Assembly (NCBI GenBank): GCA_045606685.1 | Contig: JAZUSJ010000060.1 | Coordinates: 1-7,456, forward strand | Direction: 5' to 3' | DNA length: 7,456 bases | From: SVQP01 sp045606685 | GTDB lineage: Bacteria; Bacillota; Clostridia; Oscillospirales; CAG-272 | Shown here: in pieces, positions 1 through 6,883 of the stretch | Position numbering within the stretch: position 1 is the stretch's first letter | Layout of the letters: every line of letters starts with the position of its first letter | The notes under the pieces: model-generated | What the model saw: only the letters and a program-made list of their open reading frames with translations | Databases searched by the model: none | What the model was told of the DNA's origin: nothing | Translations under genes and position numbers: made by a program

Positions 1-84
1 TGTCCAAGGGGAAAGATGAAGGGATCGGACAAATCTGCACGTCAAAACCAATTTGGTTCGACTCCCGTTCGGCTACCTGTTTAC

Positions 85-88
85 GAGG
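85..88 (+). promoter_or_regulatory. Ribosome binding site fixing the lysA start
   Basis: GAGG with 8 nt to the ATG at 97. It decides between this start and the in-frame ATG at 16, whose AAGGGG (6-11) sits only 4 nt away and would add 27 residues with no family similarity. Confidence 0.7.
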
Positions 89-96
89 TAATTGTT

Positions 97-1416
97 ATGC
101 TACTTTATCCCCATTTTGATATCAACGACCAGGGGCATCTGACGGTTGGCGGCCTGGACACCACCGCCCTTGCCGCAGAATTCGGCACACCGGTCAATAT
201 TTTGGACGAGAATCATATCCGCGCACAGATGCGCCTTTACATCCGCTGCGCCAAGCAATCCTTTGGTGAGCATGCGCTGCCGCTGTTTGCCTCCAAGTCC
301 CTTTGCTGCGCGGAGATCTATCGCATCGCAGCCGAGGAGGGCATGGGCATTGACTGCGTATCCCCCGGTGAGCTGTATATTGCGCGCCGCACGGGCTTCC
401 CTGCAAGCCGCATCTATTTCCACGGCAACAATAAGACAGACCGCGACATCGAGGACGCGCTGGACATGGGCGTTGGCACGTTTGTGGTGGACAACCGCGA
501 GGAGCTGGAGGCGCTGAGCCGCGCAGCACTCGCACGCGATGTGTGCGCGCGCATTCTGTTGCGCATCACGCCCGGCATTGATCCGCACACCCACAAGGCC
601 ATTTCCACGGGTGGCGTGGACTCCAAGTTTGGCTCTGCCATCTTCACAGGACAGGCCGAGCAGATGGTCAAGGCCGCGCTGGATACCCCCGGTGTGGATC
701 TGCAGGGCTTGCATTGCCACATCGGCTCACAGATCTTTGAGGCGCAGCCCTTTGTGGATGCCGCAGGCATTATGGTGGCCTTTATGGCGGACATGATGCA
801 CAAATACGGTGCCGCGCTGCACGAGCTGAATCTGGGCGGCGGTCTTGGCGTGCGCTACACCAAGGAGCAGCCTACACTTGACGTTCCCGGCACCATCGCA
901 ACCATTGCAGACAAGGTAAAAGAGCTGTGTACTGCACACGGCATCGATATGCCGCGCGTTATCTTAGAGCCCGGCCGCTCCCTGGTGGCTGCTGCAGGCG
1001 TGACGCTTTACACCGTGGGCTCTGTCAAGGAGATCCCCGGCTTCAAGAATTACGTATCGGTGGACGGCGGCATGGCCGACAACCCAAGATACGCGCTCTA
1101 TCAGTCCCCCTACACCGCGCTGATCGCAAACAAGGCAGACCGCCCTGCGGATTTCTGCGCCACGGTTGCGGGCAGATGCTGCGAATCGGGCGACCTTTTG
1201 GGCGAAGGCATGATGCTGCAGCGTCCCGTGCGCGGTGACATCCTCGCCATGCTGGTCACGGGAGCATATCAGCACTCCATGGCCTCCAACTACAACAAGA
1301 TCCCCCGTCCCCCGCTGGTCATGGTCAAGGACGGACAGGCGCGCGTCGTCGTACGTCGAGAGACCTATGAGGACCTCTTGGCACTCGACGTAACAGATCA
1401 CATTTATTCGAGGTAA
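97..1416 (+). CDS. lysA: Diaminopimelate decarboxylase (LysA)
   Basis: PLP-dependent, cytoplasmic enzyme that decarboxylates meso-diaminopimelate to L-lysine, the last step of lysine synthesis; it draws on the same precursor used for peptidoglycan cross-links. Seen in the 439-residue product: an N-terminal alanine-racemase-type barrel with the PLP lysine in FASKS (K67), HCHIGSQ (206-212), the phosphate-binding GGG loop (247-249) and EPGR (291-294), then the C-terminal beta domain with the CCESGD catalytic motif (361-366). Length and motif order are normal for LysA. The frame is open back to an ATG at position 16, but I choose 97 because GAGG at 85-88 lies 8 nt upstream, homology-like sequence begins there, and the 27 extra residues resemble nothing in the family. 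The stop codon overlaps the ribosome binding site of the next gene, so the two are probably cotranscribed. No lysine riboswitch is visible in the short leader present. Confidence 0.96.
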   Translation: MLLYPHFDINDQGHLTVGGLDTTALAAEFGTPVNILDENHIRAQMRLYIRCAKQSFGEHALPLFASKSLCCAEIYRIAAEEGMGIDCVSPGELYIARRTGFPASRIYFHGNNKTDRDIEDALDMGVGTFVVDNREELEALSRAALARDVCARILLRITPGIDPHTHKAISTGGVDSKFGSAIFTGQAEQMVKAALDTPGVDLQGLHCHIGSQIFEAQPFVDAAGIMVAFMADMMHKYGAALHELNLGGGLGVRYTKEQPTLDVPGTIATIADKVKELCTAHGIDMPRVILEPGRSLVAAAGVTLYTVGSVKEIPGFKNYVSVDGGMADNPRYALYQSPYTALIANKADRPADFCATVAGRCCESGDLLGEGMMLQRPVRGDILAMLVTGAYQHSMASNYNKIPRPPLVMVKDGQARVVVRRETYEDLLALDVTDHIYSR

Positions 1417-1419
1417 ATT

Positions 1420-2133
1420 ATGTTACTTTCTTTACTCCAATCGGGATTTGACAAATTCGTGCTGATCCAGCTGCTTTTGTCGCTCCCTATTATCGTATTC
1501 GCGCTTTCGGTGCATGAAACCGCACACGGCTGGGTGGCTTACAAGCTGGGCGACTCAACTGCCAAAAATCTCGGCAGACTGACGCTCAACCCCATCAAGC
1601 ACCTCAACCTGTTCGGCTTTCTCTCCATGCTGATCCTTGGCATCGGCTGGGCAAATCCCGTACCCATCAACACGCGCAACTTCAAAACCCCCAGATGGGG
1701 CATGGCACTCTCGGGCATTGCAGGCCCCGTGTCCAATTTCCTGATCTCGCTGATCAGCTACGTTGCCTATATGCTGACGCAATTCGTGCTGATCCTGACA
1801 GGACACATCGAGGCACCGCACATTCTTGTCACCGTGCTGCTTTTGTTCCTTGAGCTGAGCGCATATCTCAATCTCTCGCTGGCCATTTTCAATCTCATTC
1901 CCGTCCCTCCGTTTGACGGCTCGAGATTCATCTATATCTTCCTGCCCGCAAAATGGTACTTCAAGGTCATGCAGTACGAGAGATTTACGGGCATTGCCAT
2001 CATGATCGTGCTTTTGGTTCTTTCCCGTTTCGGCATTTATCCCATCGGTTTTCTGGTCAATCTGATACTGGACGTCATGGGAACGGTGATCGCGCTCCCC
2101 TTGAATTTTCTTCTCAATCTGATTCTTGCATAA
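1420..2133 (+). CDS. Site-2 protease family (M50) membrane metalloprotease
   Basis: Predicted integral-membrane zinc protease of family M50, the compact YwhC-like type found in Firmicutes; it would cut substrates within or next to the membrane. The 237-residue product is strongly hydrophobic. Seen: zinc motif HETAH (H32, E33, H36) in the first helical segment, AGPVSNF around N106 (the conserved GPxxN element), and NLIPVPPFDGSR (158-169), which supplies the third zinc ligand D166. There is no PDZ domain, which separates it from RseP, and no CBS domain, which separates it from SpoIVFB-type forms with CBS. The start is supported by GAGG at 1410-1413, overlapping the lysA stop, 6 nt upstream. This protease commonly sits beside scpAB in clostridial genomes, but its substrate is unknown and cannot be read from the sequence. 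Confidence 0.92.
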   Translation: MLLSLLQSGFDKFVLIQLLLSLPIIVFALSVHETAHGWVAYKLGDSTAKNLGRLTLNPIKHLNLFGFLSMLILGIGWANPVPINTRNFKTPRWGMALSGIAGPVSNFLISLISYVAYMLTQFVLILTGHIEAPHILVTVLLLFLELSAYLNLSLAIFNLIPVPPFDGSRFIYIFLPAKWYFKVMQYERFTGIAIMIVLLVLSRFGIYPIGFLVNLILDVMGTVIALPLNFLLNLILA

Positions 2134-2145
2134 CGGCGGTGCTTT

Positions 2146-2940
2146 ATGGCTGAACTGAAGTATAAAATAGAGTCGTTTGACTTTGACGGTCCGCTGGATC
2201 TGCTTTTGACGCTGATCCAGAAAAACAAGGTCAGCATAGAGGATATCCCCATCGCGCTGATCTGCGACCAATACGTTGCATATATCACACAGGCGCAAAA
2301 GCTGGATCTGGAGGTCGCCTCAGAGTTTTTGGTCATGGCAAGCGAGCTGATCCTGATCAAGACCAAAATGCTGCTCCCGCGCGATGAAAAGGACGAGCAA
2401 AAGGATCCCCGTGCAGGACTGGCCGACGCGCTGCTCAAATACCAGCAGGCCAAGGAAGGCGCTGCCAAGCTCAAGCAGAGATTTGAGCATTACAGCGGAA
2501 GAATGGTCAAGGATACCGACGAGATCTCGATCGACAAGACCTTTGTGGACGATCAGCAGGTAACCAGCCTTTGCGCTGCTGTCCGCCGCATCATTGCCTA
2601 CAACGAGGCAAATCAGAACAACGAAAAGGTCGTGTTCTCGCCTATGATCGCAAAGCCCATCGTGCCTGTTGAGGCAAAGATCGTGGGCATTTTGCACCGC
2701 ATGAAGAAAAAGGAATGGACACACGTGGAGGAGCTGCTTTCGGACTCGGTTTCGCATGCCGATATGATCGCCATTTTTCTCGGCATCTTAGAGCTGCTCA
2801 AGGTGCGCGACATTCTGCTTGACGACGAGGATGCCGACGAGCATTCGCTCTACCGCTCCGGCGCAAGACTGCGCATCAATCCCATTCCCGCTGACCAAAG
2901 ACAACCCCAAAATCAAACCAGTGAGGTACCCCAAGCATGA
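2146..2940 (+). CDS. scpA: Segregation and condensation protein A (kleisin ScpA)
   Basis: Kleisin subunit of the bacterial condensin Smc-ScpA-ScpB, which compacts and segregates newly replicated origins on the nucleoid. Seen in 264 residues: the ScpA signature FDFDGPLDLLL (11-21), followed by a helical N-terminal domain including the LVMASELILIKTKMLLP stretch that binds the Smc neck; a charged linker (about 80-170) that binds ScpB; and a C-terminal winged helix (about 180-240) that binds the Smc head. Length is normal (usually 240-270). The Shine-Dalgarno is weak (GGCGGT at 2135-2140, 5 nt from the ATG), which may mean translation depends partly on coupling with the protease gene 12 nt upstream. 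The 3' end overlaps scpB by 4 nt (ATGA), usual for subunits made in a fixed ratio. Confidence 0.96.
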   Translation: MAELKYKIESFDFDGPLDLLLTLIQKNKVSIEDIPIALICDQYVAYITQAQKLDLEVASEFLVMASELILIKTKMLLPRDEKDEQKDPRAGLADALLKYQQAKEGAAKLKQRFEHYSGRMVKDTDEISIDKTFVDDQQVTSLCAAVRRIIAYNEANQNNEKVVFSPMIAKPIVPVEAKIVGILHRMKKKEWTHVEELLSDSVSHADMIAIFLGILELLKVRDILLDDEDADEHSLYRSGARLRINPIPADQRQPQNQTSEVPQA

Positions 2941-3599
2941 ACGAACAACAAATGCCTACCATAACCGACGTTGGTGAAGCCATAGAAGCCATCTTGTTTG
3001 CCGCAGGCTATCCTGTCAAATACGACAAGCTTTCAGAGGTGCTGGGGCTGAGTGCCAAGGACGTCAAGCTGTTTTGCGAGCATATGGCTACCGAATATGA
3101 AAAATCCGGCAGAGGCATTCTGATGCTCTGCCTACCCGAGACCTGTCAGCTGACCACCAAGGAGCAATACATGCCCTATATCCGCGAGGCGCTTGGCATC
3201 AAGCGCGGCGGCAATCTTTCCGCTTCCTCCTTGGAGGTGCTTGCCATTGTGGCTTATAACCAGCCCGTGACGCGTGCTTACGTGGACGCGGTGCGCGGTG
3301 TGGACTCTTCGTATGCCGTCGGCTCTCTTTTGGACAAGAACCTGATCGAGGCTTGCGGAAGACTGGATGCGCCCGGCCGCCCCATGCTGTACGTGACAAC
3401 CGATAAATTCCTGCGCGTATTCGGCCTGAATTCTCTCTCCGAGCTGCCCGAGACCGAGGCACTCAGCATTGCCGCTGCGCAAGCGGACGCAAACGCCGAG
3501 GCTGCAGAGGCCGAAGAGGAGAGCGCCGAGGAAACAGAAGCCCTGCCCGAGGGTGAATATACCGAAGTGGCAGAAGACGACTCACGCGCTGAAATCTGA
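2937..3599 (+). CDS. scpB: Segregation and condensation protein B (ScpB)
   Basis: Dimeric winged-helix (KITE) protein that binds the ScpA linker in the Smc-ScpAB condensin. Seen in 220 residues: first winged helix beginning EAIEAILFAAGYPV (14-27); second winged helix with the family signature LAIVAYNQPVTR (102-113), RGV (120-122), GRLDAPGRP (141-149) and YVTTDKFLRVFGL (152-164). Start supported by GAGGT at 2923-2927, inside scpA, 9 nt upstream. The C-terminal tail from about residue 172 is unusual: roughly 45 residues rich in Glu, Asp and Ala, probably disordered. ScpB proteins often have some acidic tail, so this is an extended version of a known trait, not a fusion. Confidence 0.95.
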   Translation: MNEQQMPTITDVGEAIEAILFAAGYPVKYDKLSEVLGLSAKDVKLFCEHMATEYEKSGRGILMLCLPETCQLTTKEQYMPYIREALGIKRGGNLSASSLEVLAIVAYNQPVTRAYVDAVRGVDSSYAVGSLLDKNLIEACGRLDAPGRPMLYVTTDKFLRVFGLNSLSELPETEALSIAAAQADANAEAAEAEEESAEETEALPEGEYTEVAEDDSRAEI

Positions 3600-3641
3600 T
3601 CATTCCCGCAGCTCCAAAAATTCCGTGGAAAGGAGGCCGCC

Positions 3642-4436
3642 ATGCCACTCGGACTGAAAATTACGCTGATCGTACTCGGTGCAATCGTGGGCCTGCTTGC
3701 GCTTCTTGTACTGATGCTGCTGACGCTGCGCATCAAAATCAAGATCGGCTACAGCGACACGCTGCACTTCAAGCTATACGTAGGAGGCATCAGAATTGCC
3801 TCCCTCCCCCGTCCCCCAAAAAAGCTGCGCCCCTTGCGCACCTATACCAAGAAAAAGGCTGAGCGTGCCGCAAGAAAATACGCAAGACGTCCCGAGGATC
3901 ATTTGGAAACGATCCGACAGAACGCGCTGTACCGCGCGCTGATGCAAAAGCGGGCTGAAAAGAAGGCGCAAAAAAAGAAAGCACCTTCGGAATCTGCCAA
4001 GCCAAAAGAAAAGAAACACGAAGAAAGGCTCAACGTGGAGATCCTTTTACAGATGATCGCCGAGATCATCGACGCCTTTTTTGAGGGTACCAGACGCGGC
4101 TTACACATTCACGTGTGCCGCTTCCACTTGTGGGTTGTGGGCAAGGATGCCGCGCAGACCGCGCTTTTGTGCGGCGGAGCATGGGCAGCCGTATCCAATC
4201 TGCTGGCCGTGCTGGACGCGCACGCCAAGCTGCGCGTGGGCAAGACCGACGTGCAGATCATTCCCGACTACACGGGCGAGAAGACCAAGACTGATTTTTC
4301 GCTGGTCATTTCGTTTGGCATTGCCAGAACGCTGCACACGCTGCTCTCGCTCATTCCCATCGTCCTGAAGCACAAGGACACCCTGGTAACCAAGCCCAAG
4401 GCCGCACAGGCACAGGCACAAACGCAATCACAATGA
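3642..4436 (+). CDS. DUF2953 domain membrane protein (YtfI-like)
   Basis: Unknown function. The 264-residue product has one strong N-terminal transmembrane segment (about 7-29), a very basic middle (about 60-129, many Lys/Arg including RAEKKAQKKKAP), and a C-terminal region (about 130-245) with the DUF2953 look: a segment of type VGKDAAQTALLCGGAWAAV followed by a strand-rich part with QIIPDYTG. It ends in a low-complexity Ala/Gln tail. Start supported by a perfect AGGAGG at 3631-3636, 5 nt before the ATG. It lies directly before ytfJ, as ytfI does in B. subtilis, so a shared sporulation-linked or envelope role is a reasonable inference, but nothing in the sequence shows a catalytic site. Family assignment is from pattern memory and context, not a search. 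Confidence 0.8.
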   Translation: MPLGLKITLIVLGAIVGLLALLVLMLLTLRIKIKIGYSDTLHFKLYVGGIRIASLPRPPKKLRPLRTYTKKKAERAARKYARRPEDHLETIRQNALYRALMQKRAEKKAQKKKAPSESAKPKEKKHEERLNVEILLQMIAEIIDAFFEGTRRGLHIHVCRFHLWVVGKDAAQTALLCGGAWAAVSNLLAVLDAHAKLRVGKTDVQIIPDYTGEKTKTDFSLVISFGIARTLHTLLSLIPIVLKHKDTLVTKPKAAQAQAQTQSQ

Positions 4437-4451
4437 ATTTACATATAATGA

Positions 4452-4457
4452 AAGGAA
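4452..4457 (+). promoter_or_regulatory. Ribosome binding site fixing the ytfJ start
   Basis: AAGGAA with 8 nt to the ATG at 4466. It favours this start over in-frame ATGs at 4433 and 4448, neither of which has a usable purine-rich site at proper distance. Confidence 0.6.
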
Positions 4458-4465
4458 CTGTCAGT

Positions 4466-4921
4466 ATGTCTGAGAACAACAAGATCCAAGAGATCATCAA
4501 GGAATCCCTTGAAAACATCCGCTCCATCATTGATGCCAACACCGTGATCGGTACACCCATGGAAACCTCCAACGGCGTGACCATCATTCCCGTATCCAAG
4601 ATCACCATGGGCTTTGCCTCGGGTGGCGTGGATTTTGACGGCAGAAAGGAAACCAGCACCGCAAAGAACTTTGGCGGTGGCGGCGGCACAGGTCTTTCGG
4701 TGCAGCCCGTCGGCTTCCTTGTCATCTCTCACGAGGGACGTGTGGAAATGATCAACGTCGGTCAAAAGGCACCCAAGGATACCATTGAGCAGGTAGCGGA
4801 TCTGCTGGAGCGCACTCCCGATATCGTCTACCGCCTCAAGGCCATCTTTGACAAATTCGGCGAGATGAAGCAGGACGGTGAGCCGCTGCCCGAAATCGTT
4901 CCCGAAGCACAGGACGAATAA
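4466..4921 (+). CDS. ytfJ: Sporulation protein YtfJ / GerW family
   Basis: Small soluble protein of the GerW (YtfJ) family, found across spore-forming Firmicutes; in B. subtilis ytfJ is a forespore gene and the family is tied to spore germination. The biochemical role is unknown. Seen in 151 residues: an amphipathic N-terminus (IIKESLENIRSIIDANTVIG), the family core GVTIIPVSKITMGFASGG (37-54), the glycine run FGGGGGTG (69-76) followed by SVQPVGFLVI, and an acidic C-terminus. The frame opens at 4433, overlapping DUF2953, but I choose 4466 because AAGGAA (4452-4457) is 8 nt upstream and the added residues are not family-like; the ATG at 4448 lacks a Shine-Dalgarno sequence. The gene sits 29 nt after the DUF2953 gene, matching the B. 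subtilis ytfIJ pairing. Confidence 0.92.
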   Translation: MSENNKIQEIIKESLENIRSIIDANTVIGTPMETSNGVTIIPVSKITMGFASGGVDFDGRKETSTAKNFGGGGGTGLSVQPVGFLVISHEGRVEMINVGQKAPKDTIEQVADLLERTPDIVYRLKAIFDKFGEMKQDGEPLPEIVPEAQDE

Positions 4922-4950
4922 GAATACTTATGCCCCAAGGCTCGTATAAT
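4922..4950 (+). promoter_or_regulatory. Possible sigma-E-like sporulation promoter before the carboxypeptidase gene
   Basis: GAATACT (4922-4928), a 14-nt spacer, then CGTATAAT (4943-4950). From memory, the B. subtilis sigma-E consensus is about KMATATT, 13-15 nt, CATACAnT: the -35 matches 6 of 7, the -10 matches 6 of 8, and the spacing fits. The -10 also contains a perfect sigma-A TATAAT (4945-4950), but no TTGACA-like hexamer lies 16-18 nt upstream. The site starts immediately after the ytfJ stop codon. B. subtilis dacB, a carboxypeptidase of this class, is sigma-E controlled, which makes the match biologically sensible. It remains a short-motif prediction. Confidence 0.4.
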
Positions 4951-4969
4951 GGAAATAAAACGAGCTTTG
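4936..4969 (+). other. Hairpin in the ytfJ-carboxypeptidase gap, next to the ribosome binding site
   Basis: Arms CAAGGCTCGT (4936-4945) and ACGAGCTTTG (4960-4969) form a 10-bp stem with one G-U pair and a 14-nt loop. It is not followed by a T run, so it is unlikely to be an intrinsic terminator. Directly upstream CCC (4933-4935) could extend the pairing, across a 4-nt bulge, to the G run 4974-4978 that serves as the Shine-Dalgarno of the carboxypeptidase gene. The arm overlap with the putative -10 means a transcript starting here would lack the left arm. Confidence 0.45.
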
Positions 4970-4982
4970 ATATGGGGGTACT

Positions 4983-6152
4983 ATGCAAAAAAACTCGATC
5001 GTTCGCGCACTCTGCGTACTGATTTGCTGCGCCATCTGCACGGGTATATTATGCCTTGGGACAGAGGCGGTAAACACCAAGATCGTGCCTGCTGCGACCG
5101 TTCATGCCGAGGGTGCGGTGCTGATGGAGGCCGAAAGCGGTCGCGTGCTGTACGAGCAGCATGCGCACACCCGTATGCCCATGGCATCCACGACCAAGAT
5201 CATGACGGCGTTGGTGGTGCTGGAGAGGTGCGATCTGCAAAGCACCGTGTGCGTGGATGAGCGCGCTGTCGGCACGGAGGGCTCGTCGGTCTATCTGTAC
5301 CCGGGCGAGCTTTTGACAACCGAGCAGCTTTTGTTTGCGCTCATGCTGTCCTCTGCCAACGATGCAGCTGCAGCCCTGGCCTACGAAGCAGCAGGCAGCA
5401 TTGAAGCCTTTGCCTCGCTGATGAACCAAAAGGCGGCAGAGCTTGGCTTGCAGAACACGCATTTTGCCAATCCGCACGGGCTGGACGCACAGGGGCATTA
5501 TACCACCGCTTACGACCTTGCCTGCCTGACGGCCTATGCCCTGGAAAACGAGGATTTTTTGCGCATCGTATCCACGCAAAAAAAGGTGATCCCCTTGAAT
5601 GACCGGCAAGGGGCTCGTGTGTTGCGCAATCATAACAGGCTGCTGTCCTCCTTTGACGGCTGCATCGGTGTCAAAACGGGCTTTACCAAGAAAAGCGGAC
5701 GGTGCCTGGTCAGCGCTGCAGAGCGGGACGGTGTGCGTCTTGTTTGTGTTACGCTGGATTGCCCCGATGATTGGCGCACGCATACCGCGCTGTTGGAGAG
5801 TGGATTTGACGCTTACGAGCGTGTGCTTCTGACACCGGCCAATACGTACGTCGCAACCATTCCCGTCGTTGGCGGCACGCAGGATGCACTCTATCTGCAA
5901 GCCGACCGACAGGTGGCCGTGACATTGCCGAAAAGCCGCGGTGAGATCGGCTTTTACGTAGAGGCACGGCACTTTTTGTACGCTCCCGTGGCAGCGGGTA
6001 CATACGCAGGCGACGCTGTCTGGACGCTGGACGGTGAGGAGATCGCCCGCACCCCCCTGTTCACTATACAAGAGGTGCAACAGCATACGGTCAAGCGCTC
6101 CCCAATACGTTGGTTGTACGCTTTACTTCAAAAATTAAAGGAACTGATATGA
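4983..6152 (+). CDS. D-alanyl-D-alanine carboxypeptidase (PBP5-type, DacB/DacF-like)
   Basis: Secreted, membrane-attached serine peptidase of family S11 that removes the terminal D-Ala from peptidoglycan stem peptides and so limits cross-linking. Seen in 389 residues: an N-terminal signal peptide or anchor (hydrophobic 7-26), the acylation motif SxxK as S69-T-T-K72, SxN as S124-A-N126, and KTG as K231-T-G233, at the spacing normal for the family; then a beta-rich C-terminal domain (about 270-365) and a terminal amphipathic helix (about 373-389) of the type that tethers PBP5 proteins to the membrane. Length matches DacB/DacF. Start supported by a G-rich site at 4974-4978. Whether it is the vegetative or a sporulation paralogue cannot be settled from sequence; the neighbouring ytfJ, scpAB and rluB resemble the B. 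subtilis dacB neighbourhood. Its 3' end overlaps rluB by 4 nt. Confidence 0.94.
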   Translation: MQKNSIVRALCVLICCAICTGILCLGTEAVNTKIVPAATVHAEGAVLMEAESGRVLYEQHAHTRMPMASTTKIMTALVVLERCDLQSTVCVDERAVGTEGSSVYLYPGELLTTEQLLFALMLSSANDAAAALAYEAAGSIEAFASLMNQKAAELGLQNTHFANPHGLDAQGHYTTAYDLACLTAYALENEDFLRIVSTQKKVIPLNDRQGARVLRNHNRLLSSFDGCIGVKTGFTKKSGRCLVSAAERDGVRLVCVTLDCPDDWRTHTALLESGFDAYERVLLTPANTYVATIPVVGGTQDALYLQADRQVAVTLPKSRGEIGFYVEARHFLYAPVAAGTYAGDAVWTLDGEEIARTPLFTIQEVQQHTVKRSPIRWLYALLQKLKELI

Positions 6153-6883
6153 CAGAACAAGTAAGACTTGCAAAATACTTTACCGATTGCGGTGTGCTTT
6201 CGCGTCGCGCCGCTGAGGAAGAGATCAGAAAAGGGCGCGTCAAGGTCAACGGCGCAACGGCCGAGCTGGGACAAAAGATCACGCCCGGTGTGGACGTAGT
6301 GGAATACGGCGGCAAGAAGATTGTTCCGCCCAAAAGCACGGGTAAGGTGTACATCATGCTGCATAAGCCGCGCGGCTTTGTGACCACCATGTCGGATGAA
6401 AAGAGACGCCCCACCGTGGCGACTCTGACCAAGAGCGTTGGCACGCGCGTGTATCCCGTAGGCAGACTGGATATGGATTCCTCGGGGCTTTTGCTCATGA
6501 CCAACGATGGAGAGCTTGCCAACCGCCTGACGCATCCGCGCCACGATATTCCCAAGATCTATCACGTGCTGGTGGCGGGACACCCCACCACGGCGCAAAT
6601 GACCGGTCTTGGCTCCCCTGCCGATCTGGATGGCTACATCACGCAGCCTATCCGTGTGCGCAAGCTGGCGCAGGGCGAGAATGAAACCTTACTGGAAATG
6701 ACGCTTTACGAAGGGCGTAACAGACAGATCCGCCGCATTTGCGAGATGCAGAGCTTGCGCGTCAAGCAGCTTGTGCGCGTGGCCATCGGCCGGGTGGAGC
6801 TGGGTACGCTGCCCGAGGGAAAATATATGCATCTGAGCAAGGAGCAGGTCGCATATCTGAAAGGAGAGAGAGATCATGTTTGA
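6149..6883 (+). CDS. rluB: 23S rRNA pseudouridine synthase, RsuA/RluB/E/F family
   Basis: Isomerises a specific uridine in rRNA to pseudouridine; RluB acts on the 23S peptidyl-transferase region (U2605 in E. coli numbering). Seen in 244 residues: an N-terminal S4 RNA-binding domain (about 5-50, RLAKYFTDCGVLSRRAAEE and GRVKVNG), the catalytic motif GRLD with D108, followed by SSGLLLMTNDG, and the family C-terminal motif YEGRNRQIRRICE. These identify the RsuA family; the RluB subtype is inferred from length and from the carboxypeptidase-rluB order also found in B. subtilis (dacB...ypuL). Start chosen at the ATG overlapping the carboxypeptidase stop (ATGA), with AAAGGAA at 6137-6143; the frame opens at 6110, but those residues precede the S4 domain and lack a ribosome binding site. 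Confidence 0.93.
   Translation: MTEQVRLAKYFTDCGVLSRRAAEEEIRKGRVKVNGATAELGQKITPGVDVVEYGGKKIVPPKSTGKVYIMLHKPRGFVTTMSDEKRRPTVATLTKSVGTRVYPVGRLDMDSSGLLLMTNDGELANRLTHPRHDIPKIYHVLVAGHPTTAQMTGLGSPADLDGYITQPIRVRKLAQGENETLLEMTLYEGRNRQIRRICEMQSLRVKQLVRVAIGRVELGTLPEGKYMHLSKEQVAYLKGERDHV

Noticed and set aside
16..96. N-terminal extension of lysA from the ATG at 16
   Set aside because: Family similarity begins at the ATG at 97, which has a better-spaced Shine-Dalgarno; the extra residues are unlike any LysA N-terminus.
1555..2298. 247-codon open frame on the - strand opposite the M50 protease
   Set aside because: Charged, low-similarity translation spanning the 3' part of one gene and the start of another; the + strand product has the full HExxH and NxxPxPPxDG motifs.
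3611..3636. Small inverted repeat TTCC-GT-GGAA between scpB and the DUF2953 gene as a terminator
   Set aside because: Only a 4-bp stem with a 2-nt loop and no T run; it overlaps the approach to a strong ribosome binding site.
4442..4449. CATATAAT before ytfJ as a promoter -10
   Set aside because: It resembles a sigma-E or sigma-A -10, but no -35 of either type lies at the right distance; the gene is 29 nt after DUF2953 and is likely read from upstream.
5049..6086. 345-codon open frame on the - strand opposite the carboxypeptidase gene
   Set aside because: Antisense shadow: the + strand frame has complete SxxK, SxN and KTG motifs, whereas the reverse product is Cys/His/Gln-rich with no recognisable domain and no ribosome binding site support.
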